The translations under genes and the position numbers were made by a program. Of a stretch of DNA of 23,897 nt, positions 15,531 through 23,479 are shown in pieces. The notes below the pieces were generated by a model, which did not search any database, was not told where the DNA came from, and saw only the letters and a program-made list of their open reading frames with translations. How positions within the stretch are numbered: position 1 is the stretch's first letter; each line of letters starts with the position of its first letter. Origin of the DNA: Bacteroidales bacterium (GTDB taxonomy: Bacteria; Bacteroidota; Bacteroidia; Bacteroidales; P3); NCBI GenBank assembly GCA_017618625.1, contig JAFZTV010000016.1, positions 1 through 23,897 on the forward strand, read 5' to 3'.

Positions 15531-17393
15531 TTAGCGACGGCGGCTTTTCTTGGGTTTCTTGACCCGCTTGGTTAGCGGGAGTTTCTGGCAGGGGTTGATT
15601 TCCTCGTACATCTTCTCGACGTCCTTGCGCTGCACCTCGCCTTTGAGATACTTCTCTATAATGAGGCCCGAGATGGGTGCGGCCCATGTGCCGCCACCGC
15701 CCTGCGCGTTCTCTACATAGACGGCGAGAGCAATCTTCGGATTGTCCATGGGAGCGAAGGAGATGAAGACAGAGTGGTCGTTGCCGTAGTTTTCGGCTGT
15801 GCCGGTCTTGCCGCACACGGCGATGCCCGGAACGTCGGCTCTGTGGCCTGTGCCGCCGGCACCGTGAACCACGTCATACATGCCTTTGGCTGCAATGTCG
15901 AAAAACTCAGGCTCGATGCCCGTTTCCTGCCGCTCGTAGTATTTTTCAATCTTGGTGGAGTCGTCGCCGTAGAAGCGCACGACATGAGGAATGTAGTAGT
16001 AGCCGCGGTTGGCCACAATGGCCGCGAGATTGGCCATCTGGAGAGGCACCACCTCGACCTCGCCCTGTCCGATGCTGTTGCTGTAGATGGTAGAGAAGGC
16101 CCAACGCTCCTTGCCGTACCAGCGGTTGTAGTAGGCGGTGTCGGGGATACGGCCGCTTTTGACGTTGGGGAGGTCGATGTCAAGTGCTCGGCCGAAACCC
16201 ATACGCAGCATATAGTTGCGCCAGACGGTGAGGCCATATTGGCTGTCTTTGTAGATGTTTTTGTATTTGCCCTGCTGAATTACGCGGCGATAGACTTGGT
16301 AGAAGTATGGGTTGCAGCTCATCTTGATGGCTTCCTGCACGCTGCGTGCCGAGGGGTGGTTGTGGCAGCCCACGAGCGACTTGTCGCAGACAAAGCCGCT
16401 GTTGGGATTGATGACACCAAGGTCGAGGGCAATCATAGCCTGAGCCACCTTGAAGATAGAGCCCGGAGGGTACTGGCCTTGAAGGGCGCGGTTGTAGAGC
16501 GGCTTTGAGATGTCGCGTAGCAGTTCGAGGTAGTTGGCTCCGCGCACACGACCGACAAGCAGGTTCGGGTCGTAGGAAGGAGCTGAAACGAGAGCGAGGA
16601 TTTCGCCAGTAGAAGGTTCGAGGGCGACGACGCAGCCGCGCTTGTTGGCCATAAGCCGCTCGGCGTACTCCTGCAGGTCGGCGTCGATGGTGCTGTATAG
16701 TTTCTCGCCGGCGACGGGCACTGTGTCGTGAGCACCGTTTTCGTAGGGACCTATTTCGCGGCTGTGGACATCGACGCGCACGACACGTCGTCCTTTCTTG
16801 CCGCAGAGCAGGTGTTCATAGGTTTTCTCGATGCCGCTCTTGCCGACGTAGTCGCCCATCTGGTAAACTGGATTCTTTTCCATCTCGTTCTCGTCAACCT
16901 CGCCGACATAGCCGAGCACGTGAGCGGCGATAGGCTTGGGATAGACGCGGAGGGTGCGGTTTTGGACAAAGAAGCCATCGAACTTGTAGAGCAGGTTCTG
17001 CCAACGGGCATAGTCCTCCTTGGTGATTTGCTTCATGAAGGGAGAAGCGGTGTAGGGGGAGTAGGTGCTGGCGCGTTTCATGTAGATTTCGAACTCCTCG
17101 CGGCTTATGCCGATTGAACGGCAGAAGTAGGCGGTGTCGAGGTCGTGGACGGAGCGCGGTACGACCATGAGGTCGTAAACCACATCGTTATAGACGAGCA
17201 GCTCGCCGTTGCGGTCATAAACCAGGCCACGGGCTGGATATATGGTGATGTTACGTAGCGATTGGCGCTCGGCCAAATCCTTGTATTTGTTGCTAAAAAT
17301 CTGCAGCATTGCGAGACGGGCAATAAAGATGACGCCCACGGCGATGAAAATCGCCCGTATTACACGTGCCCTGTCTGAATACTTGTCAATCAC
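15531..17393 (-). CDS. mrdA: Penicillin-binding protein 2 (elongasome transpeptidase)
   Basis: 620 aa class B PBP. One N-terminal membrane anchor (about 11-32) is followed by the dimerisation/pedestal region including GKSGIEKTYE, then a transpeptidase domain. Catalytic motifs are intact: SIFK with Ser312 and Lys315, SCN (359-361) and KTG (529-531, in CGKTGTAEN). It cross-links peptidoglycan in the periplasm with RodA during side-wall growth. The C-terminal tail is strongly basic (KRVKKPKKSRRR). The start is GTG at 17391-17393. It follows lptB by 47 nt and precedes rodA by 18 nt, consistent with one transcript. Confidence 0.96.
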   Translation of the reverse strand: MIDKYSDRARVIRAIFIAVGVIFIARLAMLQIFSNKYKDLAERQSLRNITIYPARGLVYDRNGELLVYNDVVYDLMVVPRSVHDLDTAYFCRSIGISREEFEIYMKRASTYSPYTASPFMKQITKEDYARWQNLLYKFDGFFVQNRTLRVYPKPIAAHVLGYVGEVDENEMEKNPVYQMGDYVGKSGIEKTYEHLLCGKKGRRVVRVDVHSREIGPYENGAHDTVPVAGEKLYSTIDADLQEYAERLMANKRGCVVALEPSTGEILALVSAPSYDPNLLVGRVRGANYLELLRDISKPLYNRALQGQYPPGSIFKVAQAMIALDLGVINPNSGFVCDKSLVGCHNHPSARSVQEAIKMSCNPYFYQVYRRVIQQGKYKNIYKDSQYGLTVWRNYMLRMGFGRALDIDLPNVKSGRIPDTAYYNRWYGKERWAFSTIYSNSIGQGEVEVVPLQMANLAAIVANRGYYYIPHVVRFYGDDSTKIEKYYERQETGIEPEFFDIAAKGMYDVVHGAGGTGHRADVPGIAVCGKTGTAENYGNDHSVFISFAPMDNPKIALAVYVENAQGGGGTWAAPISGLIIEKYLKGEVQRKDVEKMYEEINPCQKLPLTKRVKKPKKSRRR

Positions 17394-17440
17394 TTATTGT
17401 CTGAAATATTGGAGGATTAAAGGTTTTGACAGCGGAGATG

Positions 17441-18190
17441 CTATAGTTGCTGAGTCACTTTCTTGCCGTGCCACACGAAGTCGCGACCGAGGTATTTTGC
17501 CCTCACGTCAGGGTCGTTGGCCATCTCCTCGGGGATACCCTGGTGGAGCACGCTGCCCTCGTAGAGCAGGTAGGCGCGGTCGGTGATGCGGAGGGTTTCG
17601 TTGACGTTGTGGTCGGTGATAAGAATGCCGATGTTTTTCTCTTTGAGGTGAGCGACGATGTCCTGGATGTCCTGCACGGCAATGGGGTCAACGCCGGCGA
17701 AGGGCTCGTCGAGCAGGAGGAAGTTCGGGTCGTTGGCGAGGGCACGTGCAATCTCTGTGCGACGGCGTTCGCCGCCCGAAAGCTGTATGCCTTTGCTTTT
17801 GCGGATTTTTCCAAGACCGAATTCGTCGATAAGCGACTCGAGCTTTTCGCACCGCTGCTCCTTGGTGAGGTCCTTGCGAAACTCAAGTACCGACATTATG
17901 TTGTTTTCCACGCTCATCTGACGGAAGACGGAAGCCTCCTGGGCAAGGTATCCGACCCCCATCTGGGCGCGTTTGTACATGGGTTGCCGCGTGATTTCTT
18001 TGTCGTCGAGGAAGACTTTGCCCGAGAACGGCTTGATAATGCCGACAATCATATAGAAAGTGGTTGTCTTGCCCGCACCATTGGGGCCAAGAAGTCCTAC
18101 TATCTCGCCCTGAGACACCGAAACTGACACATCGTTCACCACTGTGCGTGAACGATATTTCTTGACAACATGTTCTGTACGTAGTTCCAA
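17441..18190 (-). CDS. lptB: LPS export ABC transporter ATPase LptB
   Basis: 249 aa, single ABC ATPase domain of typical LptB length. Walker A is GPNGAGKT (35-42), the signature LSGGE (137-141), Walker [12 protein letters not shown] (158-168) and the switch His194 in [23 protein letters not shown], and the extended C-terminus ending in YLGRDF, are LptB-type features. It powers LptFG extraction of lipopolysaccharide from the inner membrane. Its position after kdsD, which makes a KDO precursor, fits the kdsD/kdsC/lptCAB theme seen in Proteobacteria, although lptA and lptC are not here. The start is TTG at 18188-18190. No ATG is available close by. Confidence 0.94.
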   Translation of the reverse strand: MELRTEHVVKKYRSRTVVNDVSVSVSQGEIVGLLGPNGAGKTTTFYMIVGIIKPFSGKVFLDDKEITRQPMYKRAQMGVGYLAQEASVFRQMSVENNIMSVLEFRKDLTKEQRCEKLESLIDEFGLGKIRKSKGIQLSGGERRRTEIARALANDPNFLLLDEPFAGVDPIAVQDIQDIVAHLKEKNIGILITDHNVNETLRITDRAYLLYEGSVLHQGIPEEMANDPDVRAKYLGRDFVWHGKKVTQQL

Positions 18191-18229
18191 AGCTAGAGAA
18201 TTAGAAAGGTTATTTAAAATTTTTAGAGT

Positions 18230-19198
18230 TCAGATTATACCCTCGCGCAAGATGTCGTGGAGATGGACGACGCCGTTGTAGAGGCCTTCGGGGTCAACGA
18301 CTATGAGTTGGGTTATGCTGCGCTGCTGCATGATATGTAGCGCGTTGACTGCATATTCGTTTTCGACGACATATTTGGGGTTTACGGTCATGATGTCGCG
18401 AGCCTTCAGGTGGGAGACGTGCTGGTCGCGGTTGAGCATGCGGCGCAAATCGCCGTCGGTGATGATGCCCGTGGGCTTGCCGTCCTCGACGACAACGGCA
18501 CAACCGAGCCGCTTGGAGGTCATTTCGAGAATCACCTCGCGCACCGGGGTGTCGGGAGACACCTGCGGTTTCTCGTTTTGGACAGAAAGGTCGGAAACGC
18601 GCATGTAGAGCTGTTTGCCCAAGGCGCCGCCTGGGTGGAAGCGAGCAAAGTCGGAGGCGGTGAAGTTGCGACATTCGATAAGAGCGACCGCCAAGGCGTC
18701 GCCCATTACAAGCTGTGCGGTGGTCGAGGATGTGGGAGCAAGATTGTTGGGGCAGGCTTCGTGCTCGACCGTGGTGTCAAGCACAATGTCGGCCTCGGAG
18801 GCAAGGAAGGAATCGGTGTTGCCGACGATGGCTATCAACTTGTTGCCAAACTGCTTGAGTAGAGGCACTAGCACTTTGATTTCGGGGGTATTGCCGCTTT
18901 TGGACAGGCAAATGACGGTGTCGTCCTTGCGAACCATGCCAAGGTCGCCGTGGATGGCGTCGGCGGCATGAAGAAAGAGAGCAGGGGTGCCGGTGGAATT
19001 GAGTGTTGAAACAATTTTTGTAGCTATGTTTGCGCTCTTGCCAATACCGGTTACAACAACACGTCCCGGGGTAGAATAAAGCAATTCTACAGCCTCGGAA
19101 AAGGCGTTGCCTATCTTTTTCTCCAGTTGAGCCACCGCCTCACGCTCACTTCTAATTACCTGTATGGCAATTTGTTGCAGCTCCTCTTTGGTCTTCAC
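18230..19198 (-). CDS. kdsD: Arabinose-5-phosphate isomerase (KpsF/GutQ family)
   Basis: 322 aa. The N-terminal SIS sugar-isomerase domain (about 40-175) carries GIGKSANIATK, ALFLHAADAIHGDLGM and CLSKSGNTPEI. Two CBS domains follow (about 205-262 and 270-322). The enzyme converts ribulose 5-phosphate to arabinose 5-phosphate, the first committed step of KDO synthesis for LPS. Length and domain order match the family. The start is GTG at 19196-19198. A TACCTTTG box on the minus strand about 55 nt upstream is a likely -7 element, making kdsD the first gene of the leftward cluster. The symbol follows the function; KpsF and GutQ paralogues cannot be excluded. Confidence 0.94.
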   Translation of the reverse strand: MKTKEELQQIAIQVIRSEREAVAQLEKKIGNAFSEAVELLYSTPGRVVVTGIGKSANIATKIVSTLNSTGTPALFLHAADAIHGDLGMVRKDDTVICLSKSGNTPEIKVLVPLLKQFGNKLIAIVGNTDSFLASEADIVLDTTVEHEACPNNLAPTSSTTAQLVMGDALAVALIECRNFTASDFARFHPGGALGKQLYMRVSDLSVQNEKPQVSPDTPVREVILEMTSKRLGCAVVVEDGKPTGIITDGDLRRMLNRDQHVSHLKARDIMTVNPKYVVENEYAVNALHIMQQRSITQLIVVDPEGLYNGVVHLHDILREGII

Positions 19199-19209
19199 GT
19201 CAAATATTA

Positions 19210-19241
19210 TTTGGATATGTGAACAAATATTCTTAACTTTG
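19210..19241 (+). promoter_or_regulatory. Bacteroidota-type promoter of recQ
   Basis: TTTG (19210-19213), a 20-nt spacer, then TAACTTTG (19234-19241), a full consensus match. It predicts a recQ leader of about 110 nt that contains the heptad array at 19265-19320. Confidence 0.8.
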
Positions 19242-19251
19242 TAAAACCTTG

Positions 19252-19259
19252 CAAAGGTA
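19252..19259 (-). promoter_or_regulatory. Probable -7 element of the kdsD promoter
   Basis: The minus strand reads TACCTTTG (consensus TAnnTTTG), about 55 nt upstream of the kdsD start. The upstream -33 position falls inside the heptad array and has no good TTTG. The recQ and kdsD promoters overlap face to face. Confidence 0.55.
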
Positions 19260-19264
19260 CTAAA

Positions 19265-19320
19265 AAGTTATAAGATTTGAGTTTTAAGTTATAAGTTAGT
19301 GGTCAGAGGTCGGTAGTCAG
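19265..19320. repeat. 7-bp period array in the recQ leader and kdsD upstream region
   Basis: Eight heptads in strict phase. The first five are of the AAGTTAT type (AAGTTAT, AAGATTT, GAGTTTT, then AAGTTAT, AAGTTAG). The last three are of the TGGTCAG type (TGGTCAG, AGGTCGG, then TAGTCAG). The switch of unit type without loss of phase parallels the array at 2851. Confidence 0.82.
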
Positions 19321-19358
19321 TAAAAAATTTAACATTTCAAACATCAACTTATATCATA

Positions 19359-21575
19359 TTGGAATCAAACAGCAGCATACTTCAGGTTAAACTCAAGGAG
19401 ATTTTCGGTTTTGACAACTTCAAAGGCGACCAGGAGGCTATTATCCAGAGTCTGCTCGACGGAAACGACACCTTTGTAATTATGCCTACGGGCGGCGGCA
19501 AGTCGCTCTGCTACCAGCTGCCAGCCATCATAAGCGAAGGTACGGCTATAGTGGTATCGCCGCTCATAGCGCTTATGAAAAACCAGGTTGACGCAGTACG
19601 CTACAACTCGGGAAACGACTATGTGGCCCACTTCCTCAACTCGTCGCTGAACAAGCAGCAGGTTAAGGATGTCAAGGACGACCTTCTTAAGGGCGGCACA
19701 AAGATGCTCTATGTGGCGCCCGAAACGCTTTCGCGTCCCGATACCGTAGAATTTCTGCAACAACTTAAAATATCGTTTTTCGCCATCGACGAGGCACACT
19801 GTATTTCGGAGTGGGGACACGACTTCCGCCCCGAATATCGCCGTCTGCGCGACGCCATAAGCGCCATCAACCCCGATGTGCCGATACTGACGCTCACCGC
19901 CTCGGCGACGCCCAAGGTGCAGCAGGACATCATAAAGAACCTACAGATGGAGAACGCAAAGATATTCATCTCGTCGTTCAACCGTCCGAACCTATACTAC
20001 GAAGTGCGGCCCAAACCGTCGGAGGCGGTGGCGCTACATAAGGAGATAATCAAATTTATAAAGGAAAACAGCGGCAAGAGCGGTATAATATATTGTCTCA
20101 CGCGCAAGCGCGTGGAAGACCTGGCGGAGCTGCTGCAGGTCAACGGCATCAAGGCGTTGCCGTATCACGCGGGCCTTGACTCGCAGGTGCGCACCGAGAA
20201 CCAGGACAAGTTCTTGATGGAGGATGTGGATGTCATCGTGGCCACTATTGCCTTCGGCATGGGTATAGACAAACCCGACGTGCGTTTCGTAATCCACTAT
20301 GACATACCCAAGAGCCTCGAAGGCTACTATCAGGAAACCGGACGTGCCGGCCGCGACGGAGGCGAAGGCAAGTGCATAGCCTTCTACAGCGAGCACGATG
20401 TGGAGAAACTATATAAGTTCTTTACCGATAAGAACGTCACCGAGCAGGAGCAGGCGCAGCAGTTGGTCCAGGAGATGGTGTCATACGCCGAGAGCTCAGC
20501 CTGCCGCCGAGCCAACCTGCTGAAATATTTCGGCGAGGACTATCCGCACGAAAACTGCGGCAACTGCGACAACTGCCTGCATCCGAAGCCCCGTATGGAC
20601 GCAAAGGAGGAGACGGTCTATATGCTTGAAACCATCCTGGCCATGAAACAGGCCTTCAAGATGAAGGAGGTTATAGATGTGATGATGGGTCGCGTAAACA
20701 CCCACACCAAGACATACAAGCACGACCATCTTGACCAGTTCGGCCAGGGAGTCGATCATAACGACCTATATTGGAAGGCGGTCATCCGTCAGGCGGTATA
20801 TAGCAAACTGCTCGTCAAGGAGATAGAGCAGTACGGGGTGCTTAAAATCACCCCCGACGGGTTCCGTTTCATGAAGACACCTTACGACATCACAGTCAGT
20901 TGCGACCACGACTACAGCCAGCCGGATGCATCGGATGAGCTGATTGATACGCCGGATGCCGGCGGCGCGATAGAGGCTGCCGACGAGGGACTCTTCAAAC
21001 AGCTGAAATCACTATTGAAAGACATAGCGAACCGTGAGAAGCTGCCGCTATACGTCATCTTTGAAGAGCGGTCGCTGAAAGACATGACCATACAGTATCC
21101 CTGCACTATCGACGAGCTGTCGCACTGTGTAGGTGTGGGAATAGGCAAGGCGCAGAAATACGGGCAGCCGTTCATAGACCTTATCAAGACATACGTCGAG
21201 GAGAACGAGATTGAACGCCCGCAGGACATCGTGGTCCGTTCGGTGGTAAACAAGTCGAGCGCGAAACTGTATATCGTGCGCTCGGTTGATAAGCAGATGT
21301 CGTTAGAGGACATCGCCCGCGGCAAAGGCATGACGATGGATGAACTGCTTACCGAGATGGAGCACATAATTCAGTCGGGCAACCGCCTCAATATCGACTA
21401 CTACATCAACGAGAATATAGAGGAAGACCACCAGGAGGAGTTGCTCGACTATTGGCGCGAGTCGGAGGGAGGCTCTCTCGACGACGCCTACGAAGAGTAT
21501 GAGGACGACCCCGACTACACCCACGAGGAGATACGACTCATGCGCATCAAGTTCCTTTCCGACTTCGGTCATTGA
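19359..21575 (+). CDS. recQ: ATP-dependent DNA helicase RecQ
   Basis: 738 aa 3'-5' superfamily 2 helicase. Walker A is TGGGKS (44-49), the DEAH box IDEAHCISEWGHDFRPEY starts near residue 143, and motif VI is QETGRAGRDG. The zinc-binding RQC region uses cysteines in SACRRANLL and ENCGNCDNC. A winged-helix segment and an HRDC-like domain (about 548-615) follow. A further tail of about 120 residues contains a predicted helix-turn-helix-like stretch and an acidic segment, making the protein longer than E. coli RecQ (about 610 aa); such extensions are seen in related bacteria. It unwinds recombination and stalled-fork intermediates. The start is TTG at 19359; no in-frame ATG lies upstream before a stop. 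It is divergent from kdsD. Confidence 0.96.
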   Translation: MESNSSILQVKLKEIFGFDNFKGDQEAIIQSLLDGNDTFVIMPTGGGKSLCYQLPAIISEGTAIVVSPLIALMKNQVDAVRYNSGNDYVAHFLNSSLNKQQVKDVKDDLLKGGTKMLYVAPETLSRPDTVEFLQQLKISFFAIDEAHCISEWGHDFRPEYRRLRDAISAINPDVPILTLTASATPKVQQDIIKNLQMENAKIFISSFNRPNLYYEVRPKPSEAVALHKEIIKFIKENSGKSGIIYCLTRKRVEDLAELLQVNGIKALPYHAGLDSQVRTENQDKFLMEDVDVIVATIAFGMGIDKPDVRFVIHYDIPKSLEGYYQETGRAGRDGGEGKCIAFYSEHDVEKLYKFFTDKNVTEQEQAQQLVQEMVSYAESSACRRANLLKYFGEDYPHENCGNCDNCLHPKPRMDAKEETVYMLETILAMKQAFKMKEVIDVMMGRVNTHTKTYKHDHLDQFGQGVDHNDLYWKAVIRQAVYSKLLVKEIEQYGVLKITPDGFRFMKTPYDITVSCDHDYSQPDASDELIDTPDAGGAIEAADEGLFKQLKSLLKDIANREKLPLYVIFEERSLKDMTIQYPCTIDELSHCVGVGIGKAQKYGQPFIDLIKTYVEENEIERPQDIVVRSVVNKSSAKLYIVRSVDKQMSLEDIARGKGMTMDELLTEMEHIIQSGNRLNIDYYINENIEEDHQEELLDYWRESEGGSLDDAYEEYEDDPDYTHEEIRLMRIKFLSDFGH

Positions 21576-21597
21576 GCGACGGGGACTTATAAATAAA

Positions 21598-21629
21598 GAA
21601 AGGGGGGCATCGTTCGATGTCCCCCTTTC
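21598..21629. terminator. Strong hairpin terminator between convergent recQ and the peptidase gene
   Basis: A 14-bp stem (21598-21611 with 21616-21629, one G-T pair) with a GTTC tetraloop. It contains a G6/C5 block and an outer GAAA/TTTC. It lies 23 nt after recQ and 22 nt from the end of the M49-like gene. On the minus strand it is followed by TTTATTTAT, good for leftward termination. Confidence 0.85.
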
Positions 21630-21650
21630 TCTTGTATCGCGGTTTGAGGT

Positions 21651-23294
21651 TTACAAACCCAAGGCTTTCAAACCCTGATTGTAGGTGATGTCCTTCGGGA
21701 TGTTGTTCTCGCGGATGAGGTCGAGATCCTTCTGGAGGTCGGCGCGGATGAGGCCGTTCTCCTTGGCGTACTTCTTGGCGAAGTCATAGTCGCCGTCGCC
21801 CTCGACACGGAGAATCAGAGCCGCCCAGCTGTTCATAGCCTCGCGCATCTTCTCCACGTTCACGACATACTTGCCCTGCTCGTTGCGGGTGAACGCGCCG
21901 TTGTCTTGCAGATAGTTGAAGCACATCATGTTGGCTATGCCGTGAGCCTCGGTGGCGCCGAAACGCACGCTGCGCAGTATGCCCGCGATGAAGGTCACGT
22001 AGGCGTCCTCGACGGTGCAGTTAGTGATCTCGCCCTGCTCGATGAGAGTCTGGGTGAGGAACAGGCCGCAGATGTCAGCCTTGGCCTCTTCCCATGCGCT
22101 GTACTGCTCTTTCAGGGCCTCTCTCAGGTTGCCCTTGCCGGTGATGGTGTTCTTGATACCCAAACCGTGAGCCACCTCGTGGAAGCAGACATTGCTGAAG
22201 AAAGCGTTGAAGTTCACGTTGTCCAGCTGATCGTCACACACGAAGAGGTTGGCGATGGGGGTGAGTATGGTTTCAAACTTGGCCTGCATGGCGTTCTTCA
22301 GCTGCAGACGGCGTGCACCTTTCTTCAGGTGAACGCGCTCGTCGTTGGGCAGGTTGATGGCTATGGTCTTCGAGCCCGCGTTGCAGTCGCCGGCATAGTA
22401 GATGGCGTCATAGACGTTCAGGTCGCTCTCGGTGCCCGGCACCTCTTTCTTATACTTCTCGTCGCAGGGCAGCTGTTTCTGCAGGGCGGGAAGCATCTTG
22501 ACAAACTTTGCGAGGTCGTTGCTCCACTGCTCGTCTTTCACGAGAATGAACGACTCGTACGAGGTCTTGTATCCGAAAAGGGCGTCGTCGTAGTTCTCGA
22601 TAGGACCAACCACGAAATCGATCTTGCTGCTCTTCATGTCCATCCAAGCCATATCGCTGGCGAAGTAGTCGTCGGTCTGCAGAGCCTTGCGGCGCTCGGT
22701 GAGGTAGTTCTTCAGGCCCTCGTCCTCGGCCAGCTCAATAGCCTTGCCCATGAGCTCGTCAACCTTGGCCAGCTTCTCGGCGTAGGCCTCATGATAGGGC
22801 ACCACCTTCAGCGCACCGTTCTCGTCGCGGCGTATCACCGTGTACTGGCTCGTCTTCTCGGGGTCTTGCAGCGCCTCGAACTCCTCTTTGGTCATGTCGG
22901 CAGGATAGAAGTTGCAACCCTGCGGACGCTCGCCATAGCCGGGCACGAAAGGCTTCTCGCTGTCCAGACGGTCCCATGCGCCATACTGCAGCATAGCGAA
23001 AGCCTTCACCCACTGGTCGCTCAGCGTGTCCAGCGCCTTGCGGTTCTCCGTACCGAAGTACTGCTCCCAGTAAAGGTCGTCCATGATGTCGGCTATCTCG
23101 ATAAGCACCGGGATAAGCTGTTTCTCTTTCTCGCTGAGCTTGCTCAGGTCCGTGGTCAGCGTGAATTCTGCATACTCGTTCACCTTCTGCTCAATCTCAG
23201 AAGGCTGCTGCGGTTCGTTGGTTGCTTTCTTGTTCTTGCAGCCGAAGGCGGCGAAGAGCGAAAGTGCCATAAGGGTTACCATTAATTTCTTCAT
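21651..23294 (-). CDS. M49-like (dipeptidyl-peptidase III family) zinc peptidase lipoprotein
   Basis: 547 aa from the ATG at 23292-23294. The N-terminus MKKLMVTLMALSLFAAFGC is a lipoprotein signal with Cys19. An in-frame ATG 30 nt upstream (23324) is less likely because it sits almost on the transcription start predicted from the TACCTTTG box. The zinc site reads HEVAH (His372, Glu373, His376) with a downstream WEEAKADICGL (Glu402/403, Asp407). This matches the dipeptidyl-peptidase III pattern, but with a five-residue HEXXH instead of the classic six-residue HEXXGH. Family knowledge: M49 enzymes release dipeptides from peptide N-termini, and some relatives in this phylum are poorly characterised. 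The lipid anchor suggests a periplasmic or surface role in peptide use. It is convergent with recQ and monocistronic. Confidence 0.8.
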   Translation of the reverse strand: MKKLMVTLMALSLFAAFGCKNKKATNEPQQPSEIEQKVNEYAEFTLTTDLSKLSEKEKQLIPVLIEIADIMDDLYWEQYFGTENRKALDTLSDQWVKAFAMLQYGAWDRLDSEKPFVPGYGERPQGCNFYPADMTKEEFEALQDPEKTSQYTVIRRDENGALKVVPYHEAYAEKLAKVDELMGKAIELAEDEGLKNYLTERRKALQTDDYFASDMAWMDMKSSKIDFVVGPIENYDDALFGYKTSYESFILVKDEQWSNDLAKFVKMLPALQKQLPCDEKYKKEVPGTESDLNVYDAIYYAGDCNAGSKTIAINLPNDERVHLKKGARRLQLKNAMQAKFETILTPIANLFVCDDQLDNVNFNAFFSNVCFHEVAHGLGIKNTITGKGNLREALKEQYSAWEEAKADICGLFLTQTLIEQGEITNCTVEDAYVTFIAGILRSVRFGATEAHGIANMMCFNYLQDNGAFTRNEQGKYVVNVEKMREAMNSWAALILRVEGDGDYDFAKKYAKENGLIRADLQKDLDLIRENNIPKDITYNQGLKALGL

Positions 23295-23335
23295 TTTTAA
23301 TATGTTTATAGTTTTGAATTTCAATAGTCAAAGTG

Positions 23336-23343
23336 CAAAGGTA
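23336..23343 (-). promoter_or_regulatory. Probable -7 element of the M49-like gene
   Basis: The minus strand reads TACCTTTG, 41 nt upstream of the ATG at 23294, which gives a normal short leader. No clear TTTG -33 box is visible. Confidence 0.55.
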
Positions 23344-23479
23344 CGAAAAAAATATAAAGATATCGGTTCGACTTTGATACGGTTCACAGTCTTTGTAGGG
23401 GACAGCCGCAAATCCTGGACGGGAAAAATTTATTATGTCAAGGGTTTGAGAAAAATTTTGACCAAATTTGGTTTTTCGT
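23344..23479. other. Spacer with no gene
   Basis: AT-rich sequence between the peptidase promoter and the 11-bp array. Frames here (for example forward 23083-23550) are shadows or chance. I see no hairpin or RNA gene. Confidence 0.5.

Noticed and set aside
21906..23285. 459-aa forward open frame opposite the M49-like gene
   Set aside because: It is the antisense shadow of a gene with a clear signal peptide and zinc motifs. Its translation is a repetitive V/L/H/E-rich string without domains.
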